A stretch of 64,000 nt of DNA from Frateuria terrea (GTDB taxonomy: Bacteria; Pseudomonadota; Gammaproteobacteria; Xanthomonadales; Rhodanobacteraceae). Location of the stretch: contig NZ_FOXL01000005.1 in NCBI RefSeq assembly GCF_900115705.1, positions 40,444-104,443 of the forward strand. The letters run 5' to 3'. This document shows positions 46,101-57,400 of the stretch, piece after piece. The notes under the pieces were generated by a model that worked only from the letters and a program-made list of their open reading frames with translations, did not search any database and was not told the origin of the DNA. Each line of letters opens with the position of its first letter. The first letter of the stretch is position 1. Made by a program: the position numbers and the translations under genes.

Positions 46101-46317
46101 CTCCTCAGGCGCCGGCGCCAACGCGCGCCACGCGATCGGCACCGGCGTCATCGGCGGCATGCTGTTCGCCACGTTCCTGGGCGTGCTGCTGATCCCGGTG
46201 TTCTACGTGGTAGTGCGTCGGTTGCTCGGCGACAAGCTCGATGGTGACGGTCCGGCGCAGTCGGGAATCGGCCATGGGCCGCATACGTTCGACTCGGACC
46301 CACGTCGCGGGCAGTAG
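43138..46317 (+). CDS. RND multidrug efflux transporter, HAE1 family (AcrB/MexB-like)
   Basis: A 1059-residue inner-membrane pump of full AcrB length. It starts MPSFFIDRPIFAWVVAILIS. The proton-relay residues are in place: the Asp pair in AIGIVVDDAIVVIENVERIM (TM4) and Lys in GLAAKNAILIVEFAVEQQ (TM10). It also has FLPEEDQGYAMSVIQLPPGA. It should extrude hydrophobic and amphiphilic drugs in exchange for protons, with the adaptor encoded just before it. No TolC/OprM gene follows, so it must borrow an outer-membrane channel. Confidence 0.95.
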   Translation: MPSFFIDRPIFAWVVAILISLGGVLAILNLGVESYPNIAPPSVTVNASYPGASAETTEKAVTQVIEQQLTGIDHLLYFSSSSSASGRASITLTFESGTDPDIAQVQVQNKVSLATPRLPSEVTQQGVVVAKANSGFLMVVALKSDNPSIDRDRLSDIVGSQVLDQIARVPGVGSTNQFGSEYAMRIWLNPDKLQGYNLSATQVLDAIRAQNVQFAAGSIGADPALPGQGFTATVSTEGRFTSPEQFAGIILRANPDGTTVKLGDVAKISFGPGNYGFDTTVDGKPIGAFAIQLLPGANALNVATAVRSKMDELAPSFPPGVSWFSPYDSTAFVRISIDEVVHTLVEAIVLVFLVMLLFLQNIRATIIPTLVIPVALLGTFLGMLVLGFTINQLTLFGMVLAIGIVVDDAIVVIENVERIMTEENLPPKEATRKAMAQITGAVVAITVVLTAVFVPSALQPGASGIIYKQFALTIAVSMAFSAFLALSFTPALCASFLQPEHHKKKNVVFRKFNQFFEWTTRTYTGHVGSAVRHAPRWMFVFVLVAVLAGFLYTRLPGSFLPEEDQGYAMSVIQLPPGATKQRTEEVMGQMLKILKKDPAVDTVLQVAGFSFIGSGENAGMAFIKLKDWSERDGTAADFIQRANMALFQIHDARIFVVNIPTVQGLGQFGGFDMYLQDRGGAGRQALTQARNTLLGKASQDPLLTGVRPNALEDAPQLHLDVDRVQAQSMGLSVGDIYNAVGLMLAPVYVNDFTYGGRVKRVIMQADAPYRMGPDALQHFFTPSSTQTTAAGTPEMIPLSNVVHADWQMGSPSLTRYNGYAAVEIVGSPAPGHASGEAMAEMEKIVTSDLPQGYGFDWTGQSYQEILSGNAATLLMVLSIVIVFLALAALYESWSIPVSVLLVLPLGLLGAVVFTLLRGLPNDIYFKIGLITVIGLAAKNAILIVEFAVEQQAHGKTLREGVVEASRLRLRPILMTSLAFILGVFPLFISSGAGANARHAIGTGVIGGMLFATFLGVLLIPVFYVVVRRLLGDKLDGDGPAQSGIGHGPHTFDSDPRRGQ

Positions 46318-46327
46318 CGCCATCCTG

Positions 46328-46378
46328 CTCCCTCTCCCCCGTTACTTATCCATGATGGGGGAGAGGCTGGGGTGAGGG
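46328..46378. repeat. Intergenic CCCTCTCCC-type repeat
   Basis: CTCCCTCTCCCCC, a 16-base spacer, then GGGGGAGAGGCTGGGGTGAG form an inverted repeat with the asymmetric TGGGGTGAGGG tail that marks this family in many proteobacterial genomes. It lies between the pump stop and its terminator. Confidence 0.6.
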
Positions 46379-46407
46379 ATCGGGGGGCTGGCCCCGGACC
46401 CAAAGAA

Positions 46408-46432
46408 AAAGCCCGGGCACAGCCCGGGCTTT
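46408..46432 (+). terminator. Bidirectional Rho-independent terminator
   Basis: AAAGCCCGGGC / GCCCGGGCTTT with a 3-base loop, between the convergent RND pump and acyl-CoA dehydrogenase genes. An A-rich tract lies on the left and TTT on the right. Confidence 0.85.
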
Positions 46433-46549
46433 CGTTATCCGAAAATGTCTGCTGTACAGCGATGCTTCGAAGGGTTCGTCAGCAAGCTCTGGAAGCGTTC
46501 CCGCGAGCCCCGTCCCCCTCGCCCCGGAAGGGAGAAGGAGCGAGAAAGC

Positions 46550-47710
46550 TCAACGCAGGCCGGTCTCGTTGCGCGCGATCACGATGCGCTGGATCTCGCT
46601 GGTGCCTTCGTAGATCTCGGTGATCTTGGCGTCACGGAAGTAGCGCTCCAGCGGCATTTCCTTGGAGTAGCCCATGCCGCCGTGGATCTGCACCGCCTGA
46701 TGGCTGATCCACATCGCCGCCTCGGACGCAGTCAGCTTGGCGATTGCCGCCTCGGTGCCGAAGCGCCCGCCGTTCTTCTCCGTCTCGCCCTTGGCCCAGG
46801 CCGCGCGCAAGGTCAGCAGCGTGGCCGCGTCCAACCTGCACTTCATGTCCGCGATCTTGGCCTGGGTCATCTGGAACGTGCCAATCGGCGCACCGAAGGC
46901 CTTGCGGTCCCTCGACCACTGCAGCGTGGCCTCGTAGGCGGCGCGCGCGATGCCCACTGCCTGCGAGGCGATGCCGATGCGGCCGGCGTCGAGCACGCCC
47001 ATGGCGATGGCGAAACCCTTGCCTTCCTGCCCCAGCATGTTCTCCTTCGGGCAGACGTAGTCGTTGAACTCGATCTCGCAGGTCGCCGACGCGCGGATGC
47101 CGAGCTTCGGCTCTGTCTTGCCGGCGTGGAAGCCCGGCCGCTTGGTGTCGATGATGAATGCCGACACGCCCTTGGCGCCGATCCCGGGCGTGGTGATCGC
47201 GAACAGCACGATGTAGCGCGCGACAGGGCCGGAAGTGATCCAGCTCTTCTTGCCGTTGATCACCCAATCGCCGTCGGCGTTCTTCGTCGCACGCGTGTGC
47301 ATGGCCGAGGCGTCGGAGCCCGACTGCGGCTCGGTCAGCGCGTAGGCGCCGATGGCTTCGCCCGAGGCGATGGCACGCACATAGGTCTGCTTCTGCTCCT
47401 CCGTGCCGTGCTTGAGGATGCCGTTGCAGAACAGTGAATTGTTGACCGACATGATGGTCGAGGTGGCGGCGTCCGCCGCAGCGATTTCGACCATCGCCAG
47501 CACGTAGGCGATCGGGTCCATGCCGGCACCGCCGTATTCGGTCGGAACCTCGATGCCCATCAGGCCGAGCTGCCCCATCTCCTGGATGTTCTGCAGCGGA
47601 AATTCGCCCTTGGCATCCAGCTCCGCGGCCACCGGCGCGATGCGCTTTTGCGCGAAATCGCGGGCGATCGACTGGATCGAGAGCTGGTCTTCGGTGAAAC
47701 GGAAATCCAT
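46550..47710 (-). CDS. Acyl-CoA dehydrogenase (short-chain/butyryl-type)
   Basis: A 386-residue flavoprotein beginning MDFRFTEDQLSIQSIARDFA. It has the FAD/substrate segment YALTEPQSGSDASAMHTRA, WVINGKKSWITSG, the QIHGGMGYSKEMPLERYFRD motif and catalytic Glu368 in YEGTSEIQRIVIARN. Glu at this position is as in short- and medium-chain acyl-CoA dehydrogenases. It catalyses the first oxidation of beta-oxidation with electrons passed to ETF. No neighbouring beta-oxidation genes are present. The upstream gap 47711-47911 contains a hairpin and the promoter of the ArsR fusion. Confidence 0.93.
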   Translation of the reverse strand: MDFRFTEDQLSIQSIARDFAQKRIAPVAAELDAKGEFPLQNIQEMGQLGLMGIEVPTEYGGAGMDPIAYVLAMVEIAAADAATSTIMSVNNSLFCNGILKHGTEEQKQTYVRAIASGEAIGAYALTEPQSGSDASAMHTRATKNADGDWVINGKKSWITSGPVARYIVLFAITTPGIGAKGVSAFIIDTKRPGFHAGKTEPKLGIRASATCEIEFNDYVCPKENMLGQEGKGFAIAMGVLDAGRIGIASQAVGIARAAYEATLQWSRDRKAFGAPIGTFQMTQAKIADMKCRLDAATLLTLRAAWAKGETEKNGGRFGTEAAIAKLTASEAAMWISHQAVQIHGGMGYSKEMPLERYFRDAKITEIYEGTSEIQRIVIARNETGLR

Positions 47711-47850
47711 GGGCGGCTCCAAGACTTGGCGAAGCCCGCTAGTTTAGCCGAACGGCATGCGCCCCCGTAGGGCAAGCTCCAGCTCACCGCCCCCGAGGCC
47801 GCACCAGCACTGGCGGCTGAAGCCTCGGCGGATCTCGTGCACCCCCACCC

Positions 47851-47879
47851 TTGACGCCCGCGACCCTGCCGCCTAGCCT
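47851..47879 (+). promoter_or_regulatory. Sigma-70 promoter of the ArsR-methyltransferase / metH unit
   Basis: TTGACG (-35), a 17-base spacer and TAGCCT (-10), 33 bases before the ATG. A hairpin CCGAGGC / GCCTCGG lies upstream of the -35 (47793-47828), so it is not in this transcript. Confidence 0.6.
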
Positions 47880-47911
47880 ATCCATCTTCGCATCGCGATA
47901 AAGGGATGAAA

Positions 47912-48838
47912 ATGGATCTGGCGACCGCCTCGGGCGTCCTGCGCCTGTTGGCCGATCCCACCCGCGTGCGCCTGCTGGCCCTGCTGGAGCGCGAGGAGCT
48001 GACCGTGGCCGAGCTGGCCCAGGTGCTGCACCTGGCTCAGCCGCGCGTGTCCACGCACCTGGCCAAGCTCAAGGAAGCCGAGCTGGTGCGCGACCGCCGC
48101 GCCGGCGTATCGGCCTACTACCGCGCCAACAACGAGGGCGACTCGCACCGGCATGCGCTGCTGCACTCGCTGCGCGAGAGCATCGACGACGCGTTGCTGC
48201 GCGAGGATGCCGCACGCCTGCCGGCGGTGCTGGCCAACCGTGCACGCGAGGAGGGCTGGGCCGATACCGTCGCCGGCGACATGGAACGCCACTACTCGCC
48301 GGGCCGCACCTGGGAAACCCTCGCCCGGTCGCTGCTGCAGCTGCTGGAAACCGGCGACGTGCTGGACATCGCCTCGGGGGACGGCATCACGGCCGAGCTG
48401 CTGGCGCCGCACGCGCGCTCGATCGTCTGCGTAGATTCCAGCGAGCGCGTGGTGGCCGCTGCCGCCCAGCGTCTGCGCGCGTTCGGCAACGTGGAGGTGC
48501 GCCAGGGCGACATGCACGCGCTGGACCTCGGCAAGCGCCGCTTCGACCTGGTGCTGATGCTGCATGCGCTGACCTACGCCGAGCGCCCCGCGCAGGCCGT
48601 GGCCGAAGCCGCACGCCTGCTGCGCAGCGGCGGCCGGCTGCTCGCCGTGACGCTGGGCAAGCATGCCCATCGCACCGCAGTCGAACCGTTCGACCACCGA
48701 AACCTGGGCTTTACCCGTGAAGACCTGTCCCGCTTCGCCACCGACGCCGGTCTCACCGTGTCCAGCTGCGTCCGCTTAAGCCGCGAACGCAAGGCGCCGC
48801 ACTTCGAAGTGATCAGCCTGCTGGCGCGCAAACCGTAA
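47912..48838 (+). CDS. ArsR-type winged helix fused to SAM-dependent methyltransferase
   Basis: 308 residues. ATG 47912 is chosen over 47906 because AAGGG lies 6 bases upstream. Residues 1-75 are an ArsR winged helix ([40 protein letters not shown]) with no Cys, so there is no obvious metal site. Residues 135-250 are a class I methyltransferase with motif [10 protein letters not shown] (150-158) and a later [17 protein letters not shown]. It precedes metH by 25 bases in the same direction, so a role in sensing or using SAM to control methionine synthesis is a reasonable inference. Confidence 0.88.
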   Translation: MDLATASGVLRLLADPTRVRLLALLEREELTVAELAQVLHLAQPRVSTHLAKLKEAELVRDRRAGVSAYYRANNEGDSHRHALLHSLRESIDDALLREDAARLPAVLANRAREEGWADTVAGDMERHYSPGRTWETLARSLLQLLETGDVLDIASGDGITAELLAPHARSIVCVDSSERVVAAAAQRLRAFGNVEVRQGDMHALDLGKRRFDLVLMLHALTYAERPAQAVAEAARLLRSGGRLLAVTLGKHAHRTAVEPFDHRNLGFTREDLSRFATDAGLTVSSCVRLSRERKAPHFEVISLLARKP

Positions 48839-48863
48839 GCCGAAAGATTCCGAGAGAAACGAC

Positions 48864-49943
48864 ATGAGCACCCTGCCCTGGCTCCATCCCGACCGCGTCA
48901 CCCTCCTCGAGCAGGCGCTGCGCGAGCGCATCCTGATCCTCGATGGTGCCATGGGCACCATGCTGCAGGGACACGCGCTGGACGAGTCCGGCTTCCGCGG
49001 CGAGCGCTTCGCACACGGCCACGACGGCCATCATGAGCACGCCCATCCCGGCGGCTGCGACCTGAAGGGCAACAACGACCTGCTCTCGCTCACCCGTCCG
49101 GAGCTGATCCGCGGCGTGCACCAGGCCTACCTGGACGCCGGCGCCGACCTGGTCGAGACCAATACCTTCAACTCCACCCGCATCAGCCAGGCCGATTACC
49201 ACCTCGAGCACCTCGCATACGAACTCAACCTGGAAGGCGCGCGACTGGCCCGCGCCGCGTGCGACGCGTATGGCGCCAAGACACCGGACAAACCGCGCTT
49301 CGCCATCGGCGTGCTGGGGCCGACCAGCCGCACCGCCTCGCTGTCGCCTGACGTCAACGACCCCGGCTTCCGCAACGTCACCTTCGAGGAACTGGCCGCC
49401 AACTACCGCGAATCGGCGGCAGGCCTGATCGACGGCGGTGCGGACGTCGTGATGGTCGAGACGATCTTCGACACGCTCAATGCCAAGGCTGCGCTGTTCG
49501 CCCTTTCCGAGCTGTTCCGCGAGCGCGGCGCGCGCGTGCCGGTGATGATTTCCGGCACCATCACCGACCGCTCCGGCCGCACGCTCTCGGGTCAGACTGC
49601 CGAGGCCTTCTATTACTCCGTCGCCCACGCCCGCCCGCTGGCCGTGGGCCTGAACTGCGCACTGGGCGCCGCCGACCTGCGCCCGCACGTGCAGACCCTG
49701 GCCGACATCGCCGACTGCTACGTCAGCACGCATCCGAACGCCGGCCTGCCCAACGCCTTCGCCGAATACGACGAGACGCCCGAGCAGATGGCCAGCGTGA
49801 TTGCCGGTTTCGCCCGCGATGGGCTGTTGAACCTCGTCGGCGGTTGCTGCGGTACCACGCCGGCGCACATCGCGGCGATCGCCGAGGCTGTTCGCTACTG
49901 TGCACCCCGAAGACTGCCGGATACCTCGCGGGAAGCCGCGTGA
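48864..49943 (+). CDS. metH: Methionine synthase, homocysteine-binding module (split MetH, part 1)
   Basis: 359 residues equal to the first domain of cobalamin-dependent MetH. It begins with [11 protein letters not shown] and has [15 protein letters not shown]. The zinc ligands are Cys265 (GLNCALGA) and Cys328-Cys329 (GGCCGTTP). A His-rich loop (residues 51-61) is unusual for the family. It binds and activates homocysteine for methylation. The polypeptide stops after the GGCCGTT barrel end, and the other domains are in the next gene, 157 bases on. Both parts together (1253 residues) match the full-length enzyme. Confidence 0.94.
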   Translation: MSTLPWLHPDRVTLLEQALRERILILDGAMGTMLQGHALDESGFRGERFAHGHDGHHEHAHPGGCDLKGNNDLLSLTRPELIRGVHQAYLDAGADLVETNTFNSTRISQADYHLEHLAYELNLEGARLARAACDAYGAKTPDKPRFAIGVLGPTSRTASLSPDVNDPGFRNVTFEELAANYRESAAGLIDGGADVVMVETIFDTLNAKAALFALSELFRERGARVPVMISGTITDRSGRTLSGQTAEAFYYSVAHARPLAVGLNCALGAADLRPHVQTLADIADCYVSTHPNAGLPNAFAEYDETPEQMASVIAGFARDGLLNLVGGCCGTTPAHIAAIAEAVRYCAPRRLPDTSREAA

Positions 49944-49957
49944 GCACCTCCGATCCG

Positions 49958-50084
49958 CTCCCTCTCCCCTCGGGGGCTGGAGTGAGGGGCCACGCTGGCG
50001 ATAGCCGAACATCAAGGCCGGCTCCTTTTGGCCTCCCCGCAAGCCTCGTCCCCTCACCTCAATCCTCTCCCCGCAGGGGAGAGG
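49958..50084. repeat. Paired inverted CCCTCTCCC-type repeats between the metH halves
   Basis: One copy (CCCTCTCCCCT...CTGGAGTGAGGGG, 49958-49989) and an inverted copy (CCCCTCACCTC...CCTCTCCCC...GGGGAGAGG, 50048-50084) face each other, filling nearly all of the gap between the two methionine-synthase genes. It could fold into a large hairpin in the shared mRNA. Confidence 0.65.
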
Positions 50085-50100
50085 AAGCCAAAGCAGAAGC

Positions 50101-52785
<2,685 letters not shown>

Positions 52786-52895
52786 GCCCGCGTCGCGCTC
52801 GTGCGTGGACGGGACGCCCGCGCGGGAGCGTGTGCAGTTCGCACTGGCTACCGTTGGGGCCAGCTAAGGATGCCTGCCTCTCGCGGGACCGGATC

Positions 52896-53222
52896 TCAGA
52901 CCTCGTCGCCGGTGACGCTGTTCCTGCGATGGCGCAAGTGCACCACCAGGTTGTAGACCGACACGAAGACGGGGAAGAAGTTGGAAAGGATGCCGACCGA
53001 GTCGTTCTTGCCCACGGTAAAATAGGCCAGCAGCAACGCACTGCCACCCACCGACAACCACCAGAACGACAGCGGCATCACCACCCGCTTGTGCTTGCGC
53101 GTGTAGTACAGCTGCACGAACCAGCGACTGGTGAACATGAAGGTGCCGGCGAAGCCCACCAGCTTCCATGCCGTGAGGTGGAAGTGCTGCAAGGCATGGA
53201 GAATGGGAGCGAAGATATCCAT
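52896..53222 (-). CDS. Small membrane protein with lipid-A-disaccharide-synthase N-terminal (LAB_N) domain
   Basis: A 108-residue protein with three hydrophobic segments. The core GFAGTFMFTSRWFVQLYYTRK followed by HKRVVMPLSFWWLSVGGSAL is the LAB_N signature, found at the N-terminus of some LpxB proteins and as a stand-alone protein. Stand-alone forms are often next to glycosyltransferases for lipid modification; here it is alone between metH and tRNA-Val. A role in envelope lipid or sugar handling is only inferred. Confidence 0.82.
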   Translation of the reverse strand: MDIFAPILHALQHFHLTAWKLVGFAGTFMFTSRWFVQLYYTRKHKRVVMPLSFWWLSVGGSALLLAYFTVGKNDSVGILSNFFPVFVSVYNLVVHLRHRRNSVTGDEV

Positions 53223-53284
53223 GGGGCGTTGCCTGCGTGAAAGGCGGGCATTCTACCCAACGCCACCGCGCTCCGCCGCGCCCA

Positions 53285-53313
53285 TTGACCGGCCGCGTGA
53301 GGATCCGTATAGT
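53285..53313 (+). promoter_or_regulatory. Promoter of tRNA-Val
   Basis: TTGACC (-35), 17 bases, TATAGT (-10), followed by a GCGCGC discriminator typical of stringently controlled stable-RNA promoters, 14 bases before the tRNA. Confidence 0.8.
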
Positions 53314-53327
53314 TGCGCGCTCTCGGC

Positions 53328-53402
53328 GGGCGATTAGCTCAGCGGTAGAGCACTGCCTTCACACGGCAGGTGTCGCAAGTTCGATCCTTGCATCGCCCAC
53401 CA
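53328..53402 (+). tRNA. tRNA-Val(CAC)
   Basis: 75 nt with encoded CCA. The acceptor arms are GGGCGAT / ATCGCCC, the anticodon stem CTGCC / GGCAG encloses the loop TTCACAC (anticodon CAC), and the T loop is GTTCGATCC. It reads GUG valine codons. Confidence 0.97.
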
Positions 53403-53411
53403 CGCATAAAG

Positions 53412-53438
53412 AAAACCCGGCCTAGTGCCGGGTTTTTT
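53412..53438 (+). terminator. Bidirectional terminator between tRNA-Val and the pilin operon
   Basis: AAAACCCGGC / GCCGGGTTTT with a 5-base loop and extra T's on the right; A's on the left serve the opposite strand, where the fimT gene ends at 53447. Confidence 0.9.
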
Positions 53439-53446
53439 CTTGCGCT

Positions 53447-54043
53447 TCAGGGGAACAGGCAGCTCGTCTTCTCTGTAAGCTTCTTGGAACTCGTGCTACC
53501 GGAACCGTTCACCGCCAACTCGGCACCCGGTACCTTGCCCGTACTGCTGCCACCGCCCGACTCACCCTTGGGCCGAAAGCAGGTCCAGAACGTATGGGTG
53601 CTACCGGTGGGCAGGAGCTGTCCCTGGGGGCCGAAGCTAACAATGTCCGCGCTGTCAGCCTGGAGGGAAACACCCTCGCGCGCCATCGTGTGGCGAAGAA
53701 GCAGGTTCGTGGCCGGCTTGCTTGCGTCATAAGCCGTGGCTGCCACCGAATGCCCCGCCGAATAGGTGTACACGAGCCAACCGGACTCGTAGGCCTGCGT
53801 GCTCGCGCACGTCGTGCCATCGGTACTCGGGCAGATCGAGACGATGCTGCCGCGCGTGCTTGCCTCGCTGCGGGCATAACTGAGATCGGCAAGCAGCGCG
53901 TTGCTTGCCGAGCTGACCTGATTTCGCCTGAGGAGATCGCGAAAGCTCGGCACCGCGATCACCACGAGTACCGATGCCACCGCCAGCGTCACCATGAGCT
54001 CGAGCAACGTGAAACCCCTTTCGCACCGATGCCTGTTCTTCAT
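53447..54043 (-). CDS. fimT: FimT/GspH-family minor pseudopilin
   Basis: A 198-residue type IV prepilin-like protein. The leader MKNRHRCERG precedes the cleavage/methylation site and the hydrophobic helix FTLLELMVTLAVASVLVVIA with Glu at +5. NALLADLSYARSEASTRG and SICPSTDG follow as in FimT/GspH. The ATG at 54043 is used; GTG 54052 overlapping the pilE stop is an alternative. It is the last gene of the operon; in other species fimT usually comes first. FimT has been linked to DNA uptake in Legionella and Xanthomonas. Confidence 0.88.
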   Translation of the reverse strand: MKNRHRCERGFTLLELMVTLAVASVLVVIAVPSFRDLLRRNQVSSASNALLADLSYARSEASTRGSIVSICPSTDGTTCASTQAYESGWLVYTYSAGHSVAATAYDASKPATNLLLRHTMAREGVSLQADSADIVSFGPQGQLLPTGSTHTFWTCFRPKGESGGGSSTGKVPGAELAVNGSGSTSSKKLTEKTSCLFP

Positions 54044-54048
54044 AGCGC

Positions 54049-54462
54049 TCACCAGCAGCTTCCGTTGGTCGTGGAACCGGTCTGCCCTTTTTCACCTGTA
54101 TTGCTGATAGTCAGCGCCTCGCAATCGTCCTTTGCCTGTGGACCGCCGGCAACCGGAGTAGCAATGGCGGTGTACGTGCTGCTATCGGACGCTGGATCCA
54201 GGCTCAGTTCGTAGTAGCCCTTCTCGGACTGCTTGCCAGCCGCGCTGGTGTAGCCCAACTCGTCCAGCGAACCATAACGGTTGTTGATGGCGTAGTAGCG
54301 TTCCTGTGCGTCGGCGGTGCGCATCAGCAGGTTTTGGCCGTCTACCCGGCGCGCGCGGATGCCATAGCGCAAGTAGCTGGGAACAGCGAACGCCGCGATG
54401 ATGGCAATGATCGCCACCACCACCATCAGTTCGATCAACGTAAAACCACGCTGCTTGCTCAT
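54049..54462 (-). CDS. pilE: PilE-type minor pilin
   Basis: A 137-residue type IV pilin-like protein with a short leader MSKQRG followed by FTLIELMVVVAIIAIIAAFA (Glu at +5). AVPSYLRYGIRARRVDGQNL, DAQERYYAINNRYGSLDELG and two C-terminal cysteines (DCEAL and GSCW) that can close the D-region loop follow. An ATG at 54480 overlapping the pilY1 stop (ATGA) would give a 12-residue leader; I prefer 54462. It resembles PilE of the fimU-pilV-pilW-pilX-pilY1-pilE set, which helps prime pilus assembly. Confidence 0.9.
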   Translation of the reverse strand: MSKQRGFTLIELMVVVAIIAIIAAFAVPSYLRYGIRARRVDGQNLLMRTADAQERYYAINNRYGSLDELGYTSAAGKQSEKGYYELSLDPASDSSTYTAIATPVAGGPQAKDDCEALTISNTGEKGQTGSTTNGSCW

Positions 54463-54476
54463 GGAGGGTATTCCCG

Positions 54477-57400
54477 TCATTCGTTGTTGATCTGCCGCCA
54501 TGAACGACGGCGCCAGACGGCATCGTTGATATCGAGAACGCTGCCGCCGGTGAGCTTCAGCCCGGGCACCAGTACAGTGCCGCCGCCGATCGTGGTGACC
54601 AGTGGTAACGAACCGGTCGTACGCGGGTTGTTGACGCGGCCACCCACGGTGGAGGTATCGCCAGCGCCGCTGCCGCCCCAGCCGGACACCAGCGGCCCGG
54701 TGAGACCGCCGCCAGAACCGCCGGTCGCGGCATCGATCACCATGAGAGCACCCTGGATACTGGCGCTGCACGGGTCGTTGGTGCCCGGAATGAGCGTCTG
54801 GATGACTGCGCGACCGGTGTCGAACAGCGCGCCAGGCGTGACCACCACGCGTTCGCCCTCGGACGAAGTGCTCGGGCCGAGGTTGAAGTACCAGCCACCC
54901 TTGTCGCTCGGCACCGCGTAGTTGGTAAGGCCGCGCGCCAAAGTTACGCCATCGGTGGCGGTCTTTTCGCTCAGCGTCTGCTGCACCAGGTCGTCTACCG
55001 TCCAGGGGCCGGTGTCGAGATTGTCGCGAATGCCGTAGACGGCCTGCGTCGGCGCGCTGTCGCTGGTGTTGTCGCTGGCCCCCAGATACTTGCCCGTGCC
55101 GAACACCACGATGAACCGGTTGGTCACCGGATCGGCGAACAGACGCGGCATCGAGGTGATCGGCTGGTCACCTGGGTTGGCAGGCTGGAACACGAGCCTC
55201 ACGCTCCAGTCCGCCGGGCTGGACGAGCTGAGGTCGAACCGCCACAGGTTGCCGTCGAGGTCGCCGGCGAACGCCACGTCATCGACCTGGTCGTCGTTGT
55301 AATCGCCAAGCACGGGCGACGCCAGGCCATGGCTGGCGACCGCGCCACCGACGGTATCCGGGTCGGGAGTGGTGATTTCCTTGATCAGCTTGCCGGTCTG
55401 TGCGTCCAGGATGAACAACGAACTGTACTTGTGGGTGGCCGCCGCCGGGTACGAGCAGTTGGAGGCGGTAAAAGGCGCTTTGCTGCAATCCGGGAAATAA
55501 CCGCCGGGAACCAGTACGACCCACCGTCCGTTCGGCAGGCGGCCGATGTTCGGCTGGCCATAGGTGTAACCCAGGTCGGACGGCTTGCCGCCCGGATTGC
55601 TGATGGTGTCATCGGTCCAGGCGCCCTGGTCGGGCTGGTCGGCGCTGAACTCCCACAAGACCTTGCCAGCGGCCATGGCGTCCGGATCGGTGACGTCCAG
55701 AGCGTAGACGCCGCGGCCGCCCAGCCGCAACGCGCCGACCAGCAGCGTGTGCCAGCCCTTCGACGTGGCGACGGGGGTGGTGGTGTCCTTGCTGAAGTAC
55801 ACGTCCCGGGTCGCCAACCCGCCATCCACCGTAGGCATGAATCGAAAGTCGCTCTTGTCGGTGAGCTCGCCGAGGTTCGCATAGACCGAGCGGGGCACGT
55901 AGGCGAACAGCTCCTGGCCCGCAGTTGCCGTCGGCTTGACGACCGGCGTGGGGCCACTGGTGTCCTCGTACTCGGAAGCGTCGAAGGCATGCAACATGCC
56001 GTCGTTTGCTCCCACGTAGACAGCGGGCTTGCGGTCGAGGTGATCCTTTACGAAGTATTCGTAACTGTGACAGGAGGACGGCGTCGTATCACCGCACGTC
56101 GCGCTATCGCCCTCGACTGCGTCCTGTTCGGGCGAATTTTCCGGCCAGGTGTTGCGATAGCCACTGGACGGGTAGGAAAGGTAGAGCGCCTGTGAGCCGA
56201 CAATGGCACCCAGCAAATGGGCGCGCGGACGGAACGTGGACGACTCCTTGGTGCGATCGCCGCGCAGGTAGTCGATGCGCGTCTGGCCCGTGTCGTTCGT
56301 GCTGTCGACGCTCGCTGGCTGGCCGCTCAGCAACGCCTGCCCCGCCGCATCGAGGTCGGTGAAGGTCTTGAACTCCACGCCACCATCGAAACTGTGGTCG
56401 TCCGCTTCCTTGGAGGTGAAGATCGAGCGGTTAGCCGGCGGTGATTTTGTAGGATCGTCGAGAATCGCCCCCGCGTCCCAAAGCGCACCCGTCGTAAGCG
56501 TGCCATTCGAGTTGACGCCGACGGCCAGCAGCGTGCCGGACCAGTCCGAGGAGCTGTAGCCCGTACTGAACGCCAAGGCACCGGGCACGAGCACCGACGT
56601 ATTCACCGCGCCAGTGAGTGCCGGCGCGCTGCGCGCACTGATGTTGGTCAGGATCGTACTCAGCTGGTCGACCAGGTTCTGCGGGTTGCCAGCACTGAAG
56701 AAGTTGCCGCGACCGGCGATGGCCGCATGCCAGGTATCGTCGATGTTGGCGGGGGCACCCGGATTCGGATCGCTCGGAGTGGGCCAGCCGATAGCACCGG
56801 TCGAGTTGGCCGTCCCCTTGCGCAACAAGCACGCGTCAGAGTTGCTGATCGAGCAATCGGTATCTTCTGAAATGTTCAGCTTGCCGCTGACGCCAAGGCC
56901 CACCATGTACTGCACCAGGTGCGGCCAGTTGGCCGGGTCGTTCTTGGGATTGAAGTAGACCTCATTGTTGACGTTCGCGTTGTTCACGCCCGATGCGGAC
57001 TTGTCGCTTGTCAAAACGACGCCGGTCGTCTTGTCCGGAAGATAGGGTGGCACGAATTTGCCGTTGGCAGGATCGTAGAGGTCCGGACGCAGGTCGGTCG
57101 CCCAGAAGTTGAACGCGAGATCCGAAAGCGAGGCTTCGCTTCCACCACTTCCGTTATCGGAGTGCACGCCCTGGAAGATTGCGTTGTAGCTGGCGGCAGG
57201 GTCGAACGACGTTCCGTCAGGGAGCGTTACCTTGTTCTGCGGGGGCGTGGTCACGCTACTGGTCGATACGCTGTTCGAGTTGAACAGGCCATCGGTAACC
57301 AGCATGTGGAAGTTCTGCCTGCAATAAAGTTCGGCACCCGCGGCCTGGGTACCGTCCGCGGCTACCTTCCCGGCCTCCCAATAGGGATCCATCAACGTAT

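Noticed and set aside
47793..47828. SAH or SAM riboswitch upstream of the ArsR-methyltransferase/metH unit
   Set aside because: The hairpin CCGAGGC / GCCTCGG is suggestive, but it lies upstream of the likely -35 and lacks the conserved inner bases and pseudoknot strand of the SAH riboswitch.
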